Shown here one piece after another: positions 46,269 to 57,359 of a stretch of DNA of 64,000 nucleotides (its first letter is position 1; each line of letters starts with the position of its first letter). A model generated the notes under the pieces. It did no database searches and was not told the origin of the DNA. It was given only the letters and a program-made list of their open reading frames with translations. Both the position numbers and the translations under genes were made by a program. The stretch spans positions 28,689,950-28,753,949 of the forward strand of contig OX424569.1 of the NCBI GenBank assembly GCA_949152475.1, read 5' to 3'. The DNA comes from Terebella lapidaria. Lineage: Eukaryota; Annelida; Polychaeta; Terebellida; Terebellidae.

Positions 46269-48112
46269 AGTGACACTTGGCGAAATCCAACTGTGAAAAA
46301 CTAATTGAATTTTTAATTTTGAAATGTCATTGAGGAGCAGTTTGTGTTATAAACAAAAACTGTATTGGTGGGACAATTGCACTTACTAAATGCGTTATTG
46401 GTGTCTGATAGATGTAGTTTAATCATGACAGTTACAATAGTATTGACACTTTGAAAAAATCTGACACGTTAACATTGATTGGATTTTTTGATTTTGTAGT
46501 TACTACCTGTAACGTTGGTGGCAATTGTGTAATTCAACTGTGCCAATAACTCAAAAGTATTCACAGCATCTCAACTTGATAGAAGTATATGTTTGTTTTT
46601 TTTTACACTAAAACGGCCTGAGAACTGAACAATGGGCATCCTGAGCCTATTCGCTTCAAAATATGTCTACTTTTGGTTTTGTGTAATATGACACCACAGC
46701 TGTATTTTGATACCAAACCTCACCTCTTATATTGCAAATTAGCCCTCCGGGTGAGAAAATAACGTTCTTTTTGCTCTACGATCAATATTTAATGAGATGT
46801 GGAGGTTTTTATGGAAAGTGGGTGATAATAAGAGAAAGTATCATTTTTGGGCCTTGAAAGACACCAAACTGGAAAAATAACTGATCCTTGGGCATCCTGA
46901 GCCCATTTGCTTGAAAAATAATTCTACTTCCGGTTTGGTGTAATTTGACACCACAGGTGTAATCTGATAACAAATAACACTTAGTTTAATGCCAAATAGC
47001 CCTTCGGGTCCAAAAATAACGTCTTTTTCCTCTACGATCAATATTTACTGAGTTAAGGAGGTTTTTATGGAAAGTGGGTGATAATAGGGGAAAGTATCAT
47101 TTTTGGGCCTTGAAAGACACCAAAATGGAAAAATAACTGATCCCTGGGCATCCTGAGCCCATTTGCTTGAAAAATAATTCTACTTCCGGTTTGGTGTAAT
47201 TTGACACCACAGGTGTAATCTGATAACAAACCACACTTAGTTTAATGCCAATTAGCCCTTTGGGTCCCAAAATAACGTCCTTTTTACTCTACGATCAATA
47301 TTTACTGAGATATGGAGGTTTTTATGGGAGGTGAGTGATAATAGGGGAAAGTATCACTTTTGGGCATTGAGAGACACCAAATTGGCTTAATAACTTATCC
47401 TTGGGCATCCTGAGCCCATTTGCTTGAAAAATAATTCTACTTCCGGTTTGGTGTAATTTGACACAACAGCTGTAATCTGATACCAAACCACACCTAGTAT
47501 ATTGCCAATTAGCCCTATGAGTCCGAAAATAGCGTCCTTTTTGCTCTATGATCAATATTTATTGAGATATGGAGGTTTTTATGGAAAGTGGGTGATAATA
47601 GGGGAAAGTATCAATTTTTGGCCTTGAAACACACCAAAACGGCCTAATAACTGATCCTTGGGCATCCTGGGCCCATTTGCTTGAAAAATAATTCTACTTC
47701 CGGTTTGGTGTGAGATGACGTCATCATAGTGAAATGTATGCTAATTTGCATAATCCATGCTTTTTATATATTAAACCTATGTGACTGATCCGAAAATAAC
47801 GATATTTTTGCTCTATCTGCAATAGTTTTTGAGATATGGACGTTTTAAGTTTATCATTGGCTTAAATGGCAAACGATTTTTAAAACGTTCGTGTGACCTT
47901 GACCTTTGACCTACGACCTTGAAAAACAATGCGGGATCTAAGAATTTGGATGTGCATGTGTGGTCAAAATTTCAGAAAAATCAGATGAAAATTGTGCCCT
48001 CTAGAGGGCGAACAGACAAACAAACAAACAAACAAACAAACAAACAAAATTACAAACACACATCCAAACCGATCAACATACTTGGCAAAATCGAAGATTT
48101 CGCCAAGTAAAA
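46269..48112 (+). repeat. Interspersed element with 256-bp tandem body and terminal hairpin
   Basis: About four units of about 256 bp start at TGATCCTTGGGCATCCTGAG (46884, 47139, 47397, 47653). A unique 3' part follows with TGACCTTGACCTTTGACC, the palindrome GCCCTCTAGAGGGC, an (AAAC)n run at about 48015-48048, and the hairpin ACTTGGCAAAATC-GAA-GATTTCGCCAAGT with an A-tail. ACTTGGCGAAATC near 46269 mirrors the hairpin and may mark the left end. Not coding. Confidence 0.55.
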
Positions 48113-48119
48113 AATGTAA

Positions 48120-48610
48120 ATGTACATGTATGCATGTTCGCGTGACGCTATACAGAAATCTGAGTATCCTGTTTACGTGAAATTACGGTACCGGGCGGCC
48201 GTTGTCATGGAGTCGCGTTGTGATATCTCACAGATCCAGTCTCGTTGTTTGAATCTCATCCACGATACAAAAAGACTGATAAATGTCATCTAGTTGCCGT
48301 GTCCATGTTACATACTCGAATAAAAATTGCAATAATCGATTGAAGAACGCTCGCGAAACCATATTGCGAAACGGTGCTTCGCAAAAAAAAAAAAATCACT
48401 GAGCGGAAAATTTGCTCCCAGGTCGCTAGGGGTTTCCTGTCTGAAAAAAAAAACTTCCGGTCGAAACTCGCAGAGATGAAAATTATGATCATAGCTAGTT
48501 GGTACTATCTTTAGTTTCTGCTGCTCTGGTGTTAATTTCTCGGACATACAATACCATTAGACGCAGTTCGGCGGGCTTCGCGCGCCTCGCTGCGTTAATA
48601 ATTGTGTCAT
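48120..48610. other. No feature recognised
   Basis: Mixed AT-rich sequence without a convincing frame or repeat structure. Confidence 0.3.
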
Positions 48611-48615
48611 TATTA

Positions 48616-48850
48616 ATTGCTGCTCTACTTCAGATCTTTTCGCAATACCACCAACAGTCATTTCTCCAACTATTTCGGCCACATTTATCATATGAATCAT
48701 AGGTGATCACTATTTTTCTCCATATTCACAACACACCTGCTTCTTGATGTTACCTTCCCTAAAAAATCAAGGGCTTCCCGGAAAGAATCAGTGGCTTTCC
48801 GGAAAGAATCAAGGACAATTCACGGTAAAAATCTCCTCACGCATGGGCAA
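48616..48850 (-). repeat. Dispersed repeat family X, copy d (inverted)
   Basis: Parallel to copy b: TTCGCAATACCACCAACAG, CCACATTTATCAT, CCCGGAAAGAATCA and the end GGTAAAAATCTCCTCACGCA. Confidence 0.55.
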
Positions 48851-48998
48851 GCTTCTCGTCCTCAGTGTTTTTGTATGTCGCTTTGCACCGATGTTCAAGT
48901 AAACAAGCAACACAAAATCATTCGACCTACAGTTAGAGAGTACGTCAAAATACCCAGATAAGAGTGCAAAAATAATGACATGTGAGATGACAAGTAGG

Positions 48999-49472
48999 TG
49001 TAGGATTCGGCGACCCCACGATAAATAGGTATACCCCATTACTGGAGTGTCGCCGAATGTCTTATAAACCTGTCCGCACGTTCACGCTACAACCATGGTG
49101 TCACTACTAGGTAGCCACCACGTCATAACGCTACAGTGCTTTCCCCTTTCGGAGAGACCTCGTCCCCGAGGTCAGCTATATCCCACTGCCCAGTCACATC
49201 ACAGCACTGAAGATCAAGGGCACCGCAGCTACCCGATTATGTACACATACTTGGCTGCGATGTGAATCTCAGTGAGGGGCTGACCCCAGGAATGACGCCG
49301 AGAAGCCCCAGTGGTTCGAAAGGTACGGTACCAATGTAGGGTTCGGCGACCCGAACCCGAATTAGGTATACCCCATTACTGGAGTGTCGCCGAATGTCTT
49401 ATAAACCTGTCCGCACGTTCACGCTATAACCGTGGTGTCACTACTAGGTAGCCACCACGTCATAACGCTACA
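48999..49472. mobile_element. Small direct-repeat-bounded (TRIM-like) element, fossil
   Basis: Two near-identical direct repeats of about 137 bp (48999-49135 and 49335-49472) begin TGTAGG and end GCTACA, the TG...CA form of LTRs, and surround about 200 bp of non-coding interior. The flanks show a 4-bp direct repeat, TAGG, just outside each end. I did not recognise a primer-binding site or polypurine tract, so the TRIM assignment is provisional. It encodes nothing. Confidence 0.5.
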
Positions 49473-49474
49473 TA

Positions 49475-49985
49475 GGCGTTAATAGCAGTGCAAATATCCA
49501 TTCTCTAAACAGTCGGACGAGCATCGCCCTGGAAGGCAAAAACGAGCGTTCACCCTTGGTTTTGCACTTGTATCGTTGCACAAAAGATTCTGAAAAAAAA
49601 TGCAGGCCTACTCGTGGCCGAATGCACTGACTGCGTGTTTCGTGAAGTGGCAAGAGCGAAGCCGGAAACGTGCGATTTGTCACAGGCACCGTGGTACCGT
49701 GGCCGGTTTATCAATCTTCAACTTTCATTTGCTACTTCATTCTTCAACTTCGTGATACAATGAGGAGCATACCTTCTGACTACATTAAATTATAGTGCGG
49801 CAGGCCAAGGCCATACAATTAGCAAGGTTTTTTTTTATTTGGCCAAAATAATATTTAACTCAAAATTCACTATTTATTCCACACTAAGTGCAATTGTGTC
49901 ACGTATATTATATTATTACTTAATATTTCTCTAATGGCTTGGGATTCCTACCGTATACAGTCATAACTAACTACAGTATTTCTTT
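49475..49985. other. No feature recognised
   Basis: No frame, repeat or splice-flanked segment that I can support. Confidence 0.3.
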
Positions 49986-49989
49986 AAAA

Positions 49990-50640
49990 GTGATCCCCTT
50001 AATCAAATAAAGATTTAATTGAATCAATAATTCTTACCTACAATACATAAATTTAGTGTAGGTTCTCAATTTTGCTCTCGAAGTATGAATTTACCTTCAC
50101 AGAACACTTTTCACAGTCAGACGTTTCTTTGTTATACTTTGAAAGATGAACCCAGAATCCCCTGATCTACACTTTTAGATTCTCAATTTTGGTTTATACA
50201 AATTCAGAAGCTTTCCATTCTTGCTCGTCCATTTGTAGCAATTTTTTTCTGACAAATATCAATTTCACAACATGTTTTGTTATCATATACATTGTTCATA
50301 CCAATTGAATAAAGTTTGTGTTTGACATCTTCACAGCAGCTATGGTCATGTGATTGGTATCCATACAAAAAGAATTTTCGGCAGTCTATCCTTTCCCATC
50401 TTGATTAAATGATTCCAGAATCTTAACACATTCAAATATGTTCTGAATTTACACGGTAACCACCCAATTTCCCCTTGTGGTGCAGGTACTGCTGGTAAAT
50501 TGTGAACCCAAAAATAGTGACGAATTGCTTTGTTTTGAACCATTTCTGCATGATTTAATTTGTTGAACACCCGAATACTACTCCCATAATCTAACACTGA
50601 AATAACACCAAAACTGTACAAGTTGTGAAATGTCTTTCAA
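49990..50640 (-). pseudogene. Decayed non-LTR retrotransposon (LINE) fragment, 3' part of the RT ORF
   Basis: The 91-codon minus-strand frame at 50346-50621 reads ISVLDYGSSIRVFNKLNHAE, then VQNKAIRHYFWVHNLPAVP and GEIGWLPCKFRTYLNVLRFW with MGKDRLPK. This is the region after the RT palm in CR1/Jockey-like LINEs (the Y-G-S, Q-N-K-A, G-W-L-P and R-L-P blocks). Similarity continues downstream in another frame (LYSIGMNNVYDN), with stops and at least one frame change, so it is a fragment of a dead copy. The upstream catalytic RT domain is not seen. Confidence 0.65.
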
Positions 50641-50649
50641 CATTTTTGA

Positions 50650-53600
50650 CAGTTTTGACATCATGTTTGACATCGTGTTCACGAGTTCTGACGTGTGAAC
50701 ACTTCAAATAAGAGTTCATCTCATTACACGAAATTAAAATCGTTTCTAATAATACCATAGGCCAATACTGGGGCCTTGATTCTCCGCAAGACAGAACACG
50801 CTGCTAGCGAGAGCTTTTTTCTCGATGGTTTAAATACATATACATTATTACAAGACCATTTATGTGGCTCCACCCAGTGCATCCACCTGGAACATATCTG
50901 TTGAATATATCATATTATAAATGTTATTGGAAGGTATGGCCTTGGGAAATATGCACCTATGATATGCACCTATGAGGATGTGATTGTGCTTCAATGCACC
51001 CAATGGCGAATTGAAGCCTTTTGGGAGAGCCTGCAATATAATTTGAAGAAAGTGTTTCGGTTGGGTAAACCCACGACCCAAACAAAGATGTTTGGATGTG
51101 GGACATAGTTATAATGTAAGGCCCCATGCAGAAGCCTTACATTTACCTGTGATGCGGTGAATTCTGAGTTAGACTGTCGTGGATTGGGAATGTAATGTGA
51201 AAATGTCATTACAAGAGTTAAGAATATAGTGTTCGGCTGATGCGAGCTTGTGCAGCGAAAGAAAACTTGGCAAACATGAAAGCCTCCATAGATCTACATA
51301 TGTATTACAAACATAGTATTATGTCATTTTCATATGTGCATAGCTCATGTTATATGTATACTACACATGTGTACCATGTATGTTAACATTTACACAAATT
51401 ATATGAGCCTAGGCTGTAAACTGTATGAATTATATGTAAGGGTCTACAACAGGGCCGCTGGGGACACTATTGAGTCACTTTTTTTTATTTTTTACCCTAG
51501 CTCTTCCAACATCAGTCATATTTTATGGAAGCTCTGTACAAATATGTTACTTTTCAAACTCTTTAGACGATGCATTTCAGTTGTCACTTTTTCGTCGCAT
51601 GTCAGAGCTGTGAATCTTTGGTATCAATCGTCAATTTGAAATTCACAAGAATTAATATGATATCATTTTCACAAGCACAGTACAGGGTGTTATAGTCGGT
51701 TTACTCCGATGTTTTTCAAGGCAGATATATGAAAGAGCTTAGCTCACGGCTCAACTGTTGGTCTGTTGGTATCGTTTTCAATAACGATCCAACCACTAAC
51801 CAATGTCTGTGAAGTTATACAATATATTATACTCTGATTTTCCTAACTTCTGAAATGCTTTTTCATTTAATTGTTGTTGCATCAGAAAAAAAGTAAAGAG
51901 AAGAGCCATTTGTTATTGCTTTGCTAGTTAATTAAGTAGGCCTACATGTACGCTTGTGATTAAAAAAGTGGCTGTACATATCTATAGGTCATAACGTACC
52001 CAAAATATCGTTATGATGTGGTCAAATATTGCACACAAAAAAACAATACCATAAACCAAGTAATGCCTCCACGGCCTAAACATTACATTTGTTGTGTACA
52101 TGTGTCAATCCAAGTAACAATTCCCACGGAGTGAAGTGCTGAGAAAACATCTGCTGACGTCACCAGACATAACGGGATCCCGGAGGGAGAGCGCCGACTA
52201 CGTCAGAAGGCACGAAGATGTATCTATATACATCTATAGATATGTTCTTCTTTGTTTGTTATATGGAGAATAATGAGCAATTTAATCCAATGAATTATGG
52301 TAATGAAATGAAATATACGTTATGATATCAATACACCCATTATGAGAAGAGGGGATGAAAGTCCAAAATATTTTTTTCAGGGAAGAGGTTTGGGGGAGGT
52401 TGGAAATGGTTGGAAACCGTTAAACCCTTCGAAATAATAATATGATGATAGGAACACTATCGTTGAGCATGTTTGATGGGTCACAACTCTTGACGTGTTG
52501 TATTCAAAGCCTGAAACCAAAGAGTTTACCATACCAATGCTCAGCGGAATGAAATACCATGGTAATGAAGATCATTATATCGGAATAATTCATTTCCCGA
52601 CATGATTAGTAAACATCGTACACCTTTTTGAGAAACCTTGGCTTTAGCTTGAGGGTGTTACGAAGTTAATATAATTCACTGAACGACCATCTTGTATGTA
52701 GATCTATAAACATTGTATTACTTAGTAATAAAATATGAATCAGAGCAAGTCGCGCTAGTGCATATATGTGTATGTACATGCGCGACTTGCTGGGGTTTAC
52801 AGTTTGTGCATATTACATGAAAGACGGATGTATGGAAACAATAGAAAAAAACTGTGTTTTAAAGATCACTTAACTTGGCGATATAATTGTAGATATTTCG
52901 GTACCAGGATGAAGTCATGTACACATGTAATATATGATGATAATGTGTATGCTATATAAGGTAAACACCTGTCACATCGCGTGAAATCCTACAATACAGA
53001 GACATATGTATTTATTGTCGCTCAATATGGTATAAACTATTCCCATTCCATAAACATATCAACACAAAATATAAACATCAAACAGCTGGCTACATGTATC
53101 ATACATCAAACGTTTCCATAACCATACAAATTTAGGAACAATCTGCCAATCTGCCAATTGATCTCTGGGCAAGGCATGCATTGAATCGCGTGCGAGTTTT
53201 GACATCATAAGCCATCAATGATATGGATTTCAATATTAAATATCGCACATTCCTACAAGTTCATATCGTTTTGATGATTACAATCCCAACTTAATGTCAT
53301 CTGTGTGCAATAATTTCACGAGAAACAAAAAAAGCGCCGTGGCTCAGTTGCAATGCGACATACGCTGTGCTGGGCTGCAGTTAAAATACAATAATTTGAT
53401 TTTCGATTCTACATCTGTAGATTTTTATTCGAAGCAGACCCGCGGGGCTCTTGAAACAAGCTGTTCCAACACAGCTGTACAGGAATGATTCCCCCCTTGT
53501 TTGCCTTTTGAATAATATTTCTGCCAACTGCTGCAAAGCGGCTCGGACGGTAGGTCGGTATGCCACTATCCAATATATCCAACTTCAGGGAGCCATATGA

Positions 53601-53815
53601 CATGTGTTGGCTTCCATGCATTCAGCTGACAATGATCTGATGATAGACCTATATTGGATATAATGCACATGATGTTCAGAACAGTGCATATTTCAAAAAC
53701 ACTGCGGCAGCAGCTCTGCTCATCAGCACTGAATTTGATCGTTAATATTCATTCTTTGGGCATTGGTCTAAATTGAACTGGATACCTTCTTGAGTTGTAA
53801 ACTTACTTTTAATTA
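50650..53815. other. Repeat-poor stretch, probably 5' part or upstream intron of the membrane-protein gene
   Basis: Upstream exons of the gene at 53820-57179 should lie here or beyond the window's recognisable exons, but none could be identified. A perfect 11-bp-stem hairpin (GCAAGTCGCGC...GCGCGACTTGC) lies at about 52746-52789. Confidence 0.3.
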
Positions 53816-53819
53816 TTAG

Positions 53820-54134
53820 TTCGAAATTCCACACGAGCGAACGAATGACGCTGTCGTTGCCTTGGAGATGGTTATGATAGAACATTTACAGACAATAGAA
53901 GTGAAGCCAGCGAAGGAAAACTTGGACTCTATTCCTGAAATGGATTCGCTCATCGATGATTGCAGCATGGAGCTCCGGAGGTATGACTGGAAGCAACAAT
54001 TTGGCTGGTGTCACCGCATGACGCCGGTACTGGTCACGCAATCACTTCTCGTGCTTCATGTCTTAAAAACCGGAGACGTTTTCTTCGATGTCACGGGAAT
54101 TGTCAACTTCAATCTCGTGCTTCTTCTGTGTGTG
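53820..54134 (+). CDS. Membrane-protein gene, internal exon A
   Basis: Acceptor TTACTTTTAATTATTAG, donor TGTGTG|GTACGT. 105 codons, phase 0 at both sides. An ATG at 53868 could instead be a start if no upstream exon exists. Confidence 0.55.
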
Positions 54135-57100
54135 GTACGTATGGAAACAGGCCACAACTATACTTATCCTGAATAAATAAACATACAGGAAAGATAAATG
54201 CCTATTGTACTATAAACCAACTTATTGAATGACCCCAACCCCCGTGCGGTAAATTAACGCTTATTACACGTTTATATCAGGCTACGTCATTATTCTGTCA
54301 GTAGATGTAATGTATTTTATTCGATTTGGGAATAACGGTCTATAATAACAAAAACGGACAACATCAGAAACTATTCATATAGTGGCATATGTAGACCATA
54401 GGCGGATCCATGTCACATCTCCCCCCCCCCCCCCCATATTCATGACTCATCAGAGCCAGGATGCTAGCACGGTGCATGGAGAAGGGTTCTGGCACTCCCC
54501 CGCCCCCCCCCCCCCCTCCCTTCTCCCCCATGTTCCTGGATCCGCCCATGTAGCCTAGAATAGTCTATGCAATAAAGTTATAACGTTACCTGACGCCACC
54601 TTCAGTAACATAGGCACTCGGACTTTGAAATCAATAAGAATCCAGCGCTCATCTTTGAATAGATAATCAATTTCGTGTTCACTACCATGACATGACGATG
54701 AGTTTTATTATAATAGATAATTACGTTACCTGCAATCAATATAAATGTGTGATATTTTCATATTCCAATATCATATGAGATTCAACAACCATTTCGTTCA
54801 ACCGTTGACAATACGCACGTCGCAATGCGAGAAAAAAATGCACGCAAAGTATGAAGCTACATGAAATAACCCACAATGCACCAGTTGATAACTTGATATT
54901 GCGTCAATATTGCATTTATAGACTGTAATGTGTACTGATTCTCATACCGAATTCAATTATAATACTTGATAGCTGCTCACAAGTACAATTCACAGTATAC
55001 AATATAGCCTATGATATAATTAGACCTACTATATACTAATGCGTGGGCATTCGTATCGGATTTACCTTAGCACGGAACTGGCAAAAAGTAATTGCAAAAA
55101 GTTCACCGAGTGACATCAGTGGTTAGATAAATCGATGACGTACAATTTAATCAAATTAGCCTATATGTTTTTTTTTCCATGGCGAACAGTAAAATCAGAG
55201 GCTCACTCGGGCGTACTTTTTTTCTTTTACTATTCTCAAATTATTCTTCCCATACTATAGTCTCCAACTGTCAATAAATGATCCATCCATCATATCAGCT
55301 TGAAAGTAACCAATATCTATTCATTCATTTCAGACGTCCGCGCATCTCCTGATCTGGGAGATAATATGCGCAGCAAGAAACACAGCTCGTGAGAAATTGA
55401 ACGCCCTCGATGGGTACAATAACCAGATTCTTCAAGATATGACACAGATGACAAGAATATGCATATCCGACTTGAAAACTGGTCTGCAAAAATCGAAGAA
55501 CGGCCAACGAAATCTTGAGACAGATGTGGAAAAAGCTGCCGGTCTGAAACGTAAGACGTCTGTGGGTACACAAACGCCGACATCGCCCCCTGTCAGCAAG
55601 GAAGAAAACCTAGAGAGAGGACTTTCTTCGTTTTCACTGTCGTCATCGTCGTCGTCGATTTGTGTGATACCTGACGCATCCTCAAGTGATTCGACATCTT
55701 ATTGTGTATTGTCGTCCTGTTCGTCTCTAGGATCGTTATATTCGTCATCGTTTTCAGGAACTTTCAGTGATTCTTGCTCTAGCGCAGCCGACACGGACGA
55801 TAGTTATTCGCCGTTGCCAGACGACAGACAATTATCGACATTTGCACCTTCAATTTCAAGCGGGACAGATGACTTAGGATTAGGACTAGACACGGCACAA
55901 AAATCGATTAAATACTTCGACGGTGGCAATGAATCGATTAATTCGAATCGATTTCCCGGCATTCCTATGGCTGCGGCAGACGGCCACGTGCAGCGAACGG
56001 ACGAAGTATCAATGGTGCCACGTGCGCCGAATGTAAACAATAGACTCAGGCTGTTACAGGATGTCTACATCGTCGTTGATATATTCAAATCGCTCGTCTG
56101 TTTGGATGCACTGCGACATTTGTGGTTTTATTACAGTTTATACTATTGGAGGATAACCGTATTCCAAATGGCAAGCGGTTTCAATATTATATTATCACAT
56201 CTTCACTAGATCTACTGCGGCTCATCTATGACATAATTTAGATTTTTATTCAGGATATTAAAAAAAATATATTTGTGGTCCCCAGAAGAATATACTAAAT
56301 AATGTATTTCACGGGGTAAACTATTTCCCCCATGAGGAAAGCTATTTCCCCTGCGAGGAAAACGTTTCTCCCACGAAGAAAACATTTCCCCTGCGAGGAA
56401 AACGTTTCCCCCATGAGGAAAACTATTTCCCTCACGGGGAACACATTTCCCCGCAAGAGGAACGTTTTCCCCGTGCGAGAAACTATTTCCTGTGGAGGAA
56501 ATGTTTCTCCTGCAAGGAAAACGTTTTCCTCGCGAGGAAAAGGCTTCCCCACGAAGAAAACATTCCCTCCTGTGAGGGAAACTATTTTCCCCGTAAGGGA
56601 AATATTTCCCCTGTGAATAAAACGTTTCCCCCTCGAGGAAAACATTTCAGGGTAAGCTATTTTTTTCCCTCACAACAGAAACGTTTTTTCTCGCAGGGGA
56701 AACGTTACCCCAACAGGGAAATAGTTTCCATCACGGGGAAAGCGTTTCCCTCATGAGCGAAACGTTTTCCCCGTGAGGTAAATAGTTTTCTCGCAGGGGA
56801 AACGTTTTCGACGCAGGGAAAACATTTCCCCCGTGTTTCCTTTATGGGGAAATCCTTTTCCCTGCCAGGTAAATAGTTTTCCTCGCGAAGGAAATAGTTT
56901 TCCCCGTAGGGAGAACATTTCCCTCGCATTTAGTGTATTCTTCTGGAAACCACCAAAAATATTTTCATTGTCCTAAATAAAAATCTAGATTATGTCATAT
57001 GAGCGACCGTAGAGATCTACCATATTTTCAAAAAGTTTGAATGATTTATTTCCAATGAATGCGTTTCATCAATGAGTTAACTGTTTTCTCTTTTTATCTC

Positions 57101-57179
57101 GCAGATGCAAGTTTTCCTGGTTCCGTCATTGGTCGTATTTTGCGAAGTCAGCCTGACTATTGTGTTCTACATTCCTTGA
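53820..57179 (+). CDS. Multi-pass membrane protein with serine-rich loop, last three exons (5' end missing)
   Basis: Three phase-0 exons (53820-54134, 55334-56158, 57105-57179) join to about 404 residues plus stop. Joining exons A and B builds one clean transmembrane helix, NFNLVLLLCV|TSAHLLIWEI, which supports the splice. Order: soluble acidic stretch, a helix near HRMTPVLVTQSLLVLHVL, the split helix, a 170-residue hydrophilic loop very rich in Ser and Asp (FSLSSSSSSICVIPD onward), a helix at DVYIVVDIFKSLVCLDALRH to FYYSLYY, and a last helix MQVFLVPSLVVFCEV. The C-terminal phase-0 introns and the helix-loop-two-helix end recall animal gustatory-receptor-like proteins, but their TY..QF signature is not evident, so the family is open. 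Exon A is preceded by an in-frame stop within its acceptor, so further 5' exons must exist. A foldback element lies in the last intron. Confidence 0.6.
54400..54547. repeat. Small GGCGGATCC element in the membrane-protein intron
   Basis: The ends AGGCGGATCCA and TGGATCCGCCC are imperfect complements, with runs of 13-18 C inside. It belongs to the same dispersed G/C-run family as 59098-60403. Confidence 0.55.
54550..55333. other. Intron of the membrane-protein gene; nothing else seen
   Basis: A 38-codon minus-strand open stretch near 54593-54705 ends at a donor-like GTAACG, but has no acceptor or partner exon. Confidence 0.3.
55334..56158 (+). CDS. Membrane-protein gene, exon B
   Basis: Acceptor TTCATTCATTTCAG. 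The frame is open from here to a stop at 56207-56209, which lies in the target duplication of the foldback element. The donor ACC|GTATTC at 56159 is modest; I chose it because it gives phase 0 to the last exon and a continuous helix. Without splicing the protein would end in FQMASGFNIILSHLH. Confidence 0.6.
56213..57011. mobile_element. Foldback element in the last intron of the membrane-protein gene
   Basis: The left end TACTGCGGCTCAT and the right end ATGAGCGACCGTA resemble the TACGGTGGCTC ends of the elements at 17157 and 33333. The flanks TAGATC (56207-56212) and GAGATC (57012-57017) agree at five of six bases. The AT-rich terminal parts (ATGACATAATTTAGATTTTT opposite AATCTAGATTATGTCAT, then GAAGAATATACTAAAT opposite TTTAGTGTATTCTTC) enclose a minisatellite of about 21-bp half-units (AAACGTTTCCCCCGCGAGG-like) at 56310-56940. 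It is more diverged than the 17157 copy, so probably older. Confidence 0.75.
57105..57179 (+). CDS. Membrane-protein gene, terminal exon C
   Basis: A strong acceptor (TTTTCTCTTTTTATCTCGCAG) is followed by 24 hydrophobic codons and TGA. A poly(A) signal AATAAA lies 165 bp downstream at 57344. Confidence 0.55.
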   Translation: MQVFLVPSLVVFCEVSLTIVFYIP

Positions 57180-57343
57180 TCCGAAACCTGGGATCGATAC
57201 CTAATGGACTTTGAATGGAGATTGAAGTTGTTCTGTTCGCTCTATATTTTGAACTAGTGTTATGTGTAAAAGGTATTACTCAAGGCACGGAGAAAGTTTT
57301 GCTGTATATACTAGTATTGTGTCGATAATAATTAGTACGAGTG

Positions 57344-57349
57344 AATAAA
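57344..57349 (+). terminator. Poly(A) signal of the membrane-protein gene
   Basis: AATAAA in GAGTGAATAAAAAAAATAT, at a plausible distance after the stop at 57179. Confidence 0.45.
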
Positions 57350-57359
57350 AAAAATATAT

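Noticed and set aside
49290-49330. Possible tRNA gene because of GTGGTTCGAAAGG
   Set aside because: No A box or cloverleaf stems around it; it lies inside the direct-repeat-bounded element.
54593-54705. Minus-strand open stretch ending at a donor-like GTAACG
   Set aside because: Only 38 codons, with a weak acceptor and no partner exon; chance is likely.
56295-56929. Frames on both strands over the 56.3-56.9 kb array
   Set aside because: Minisatellite of a foldback element, not a gene.
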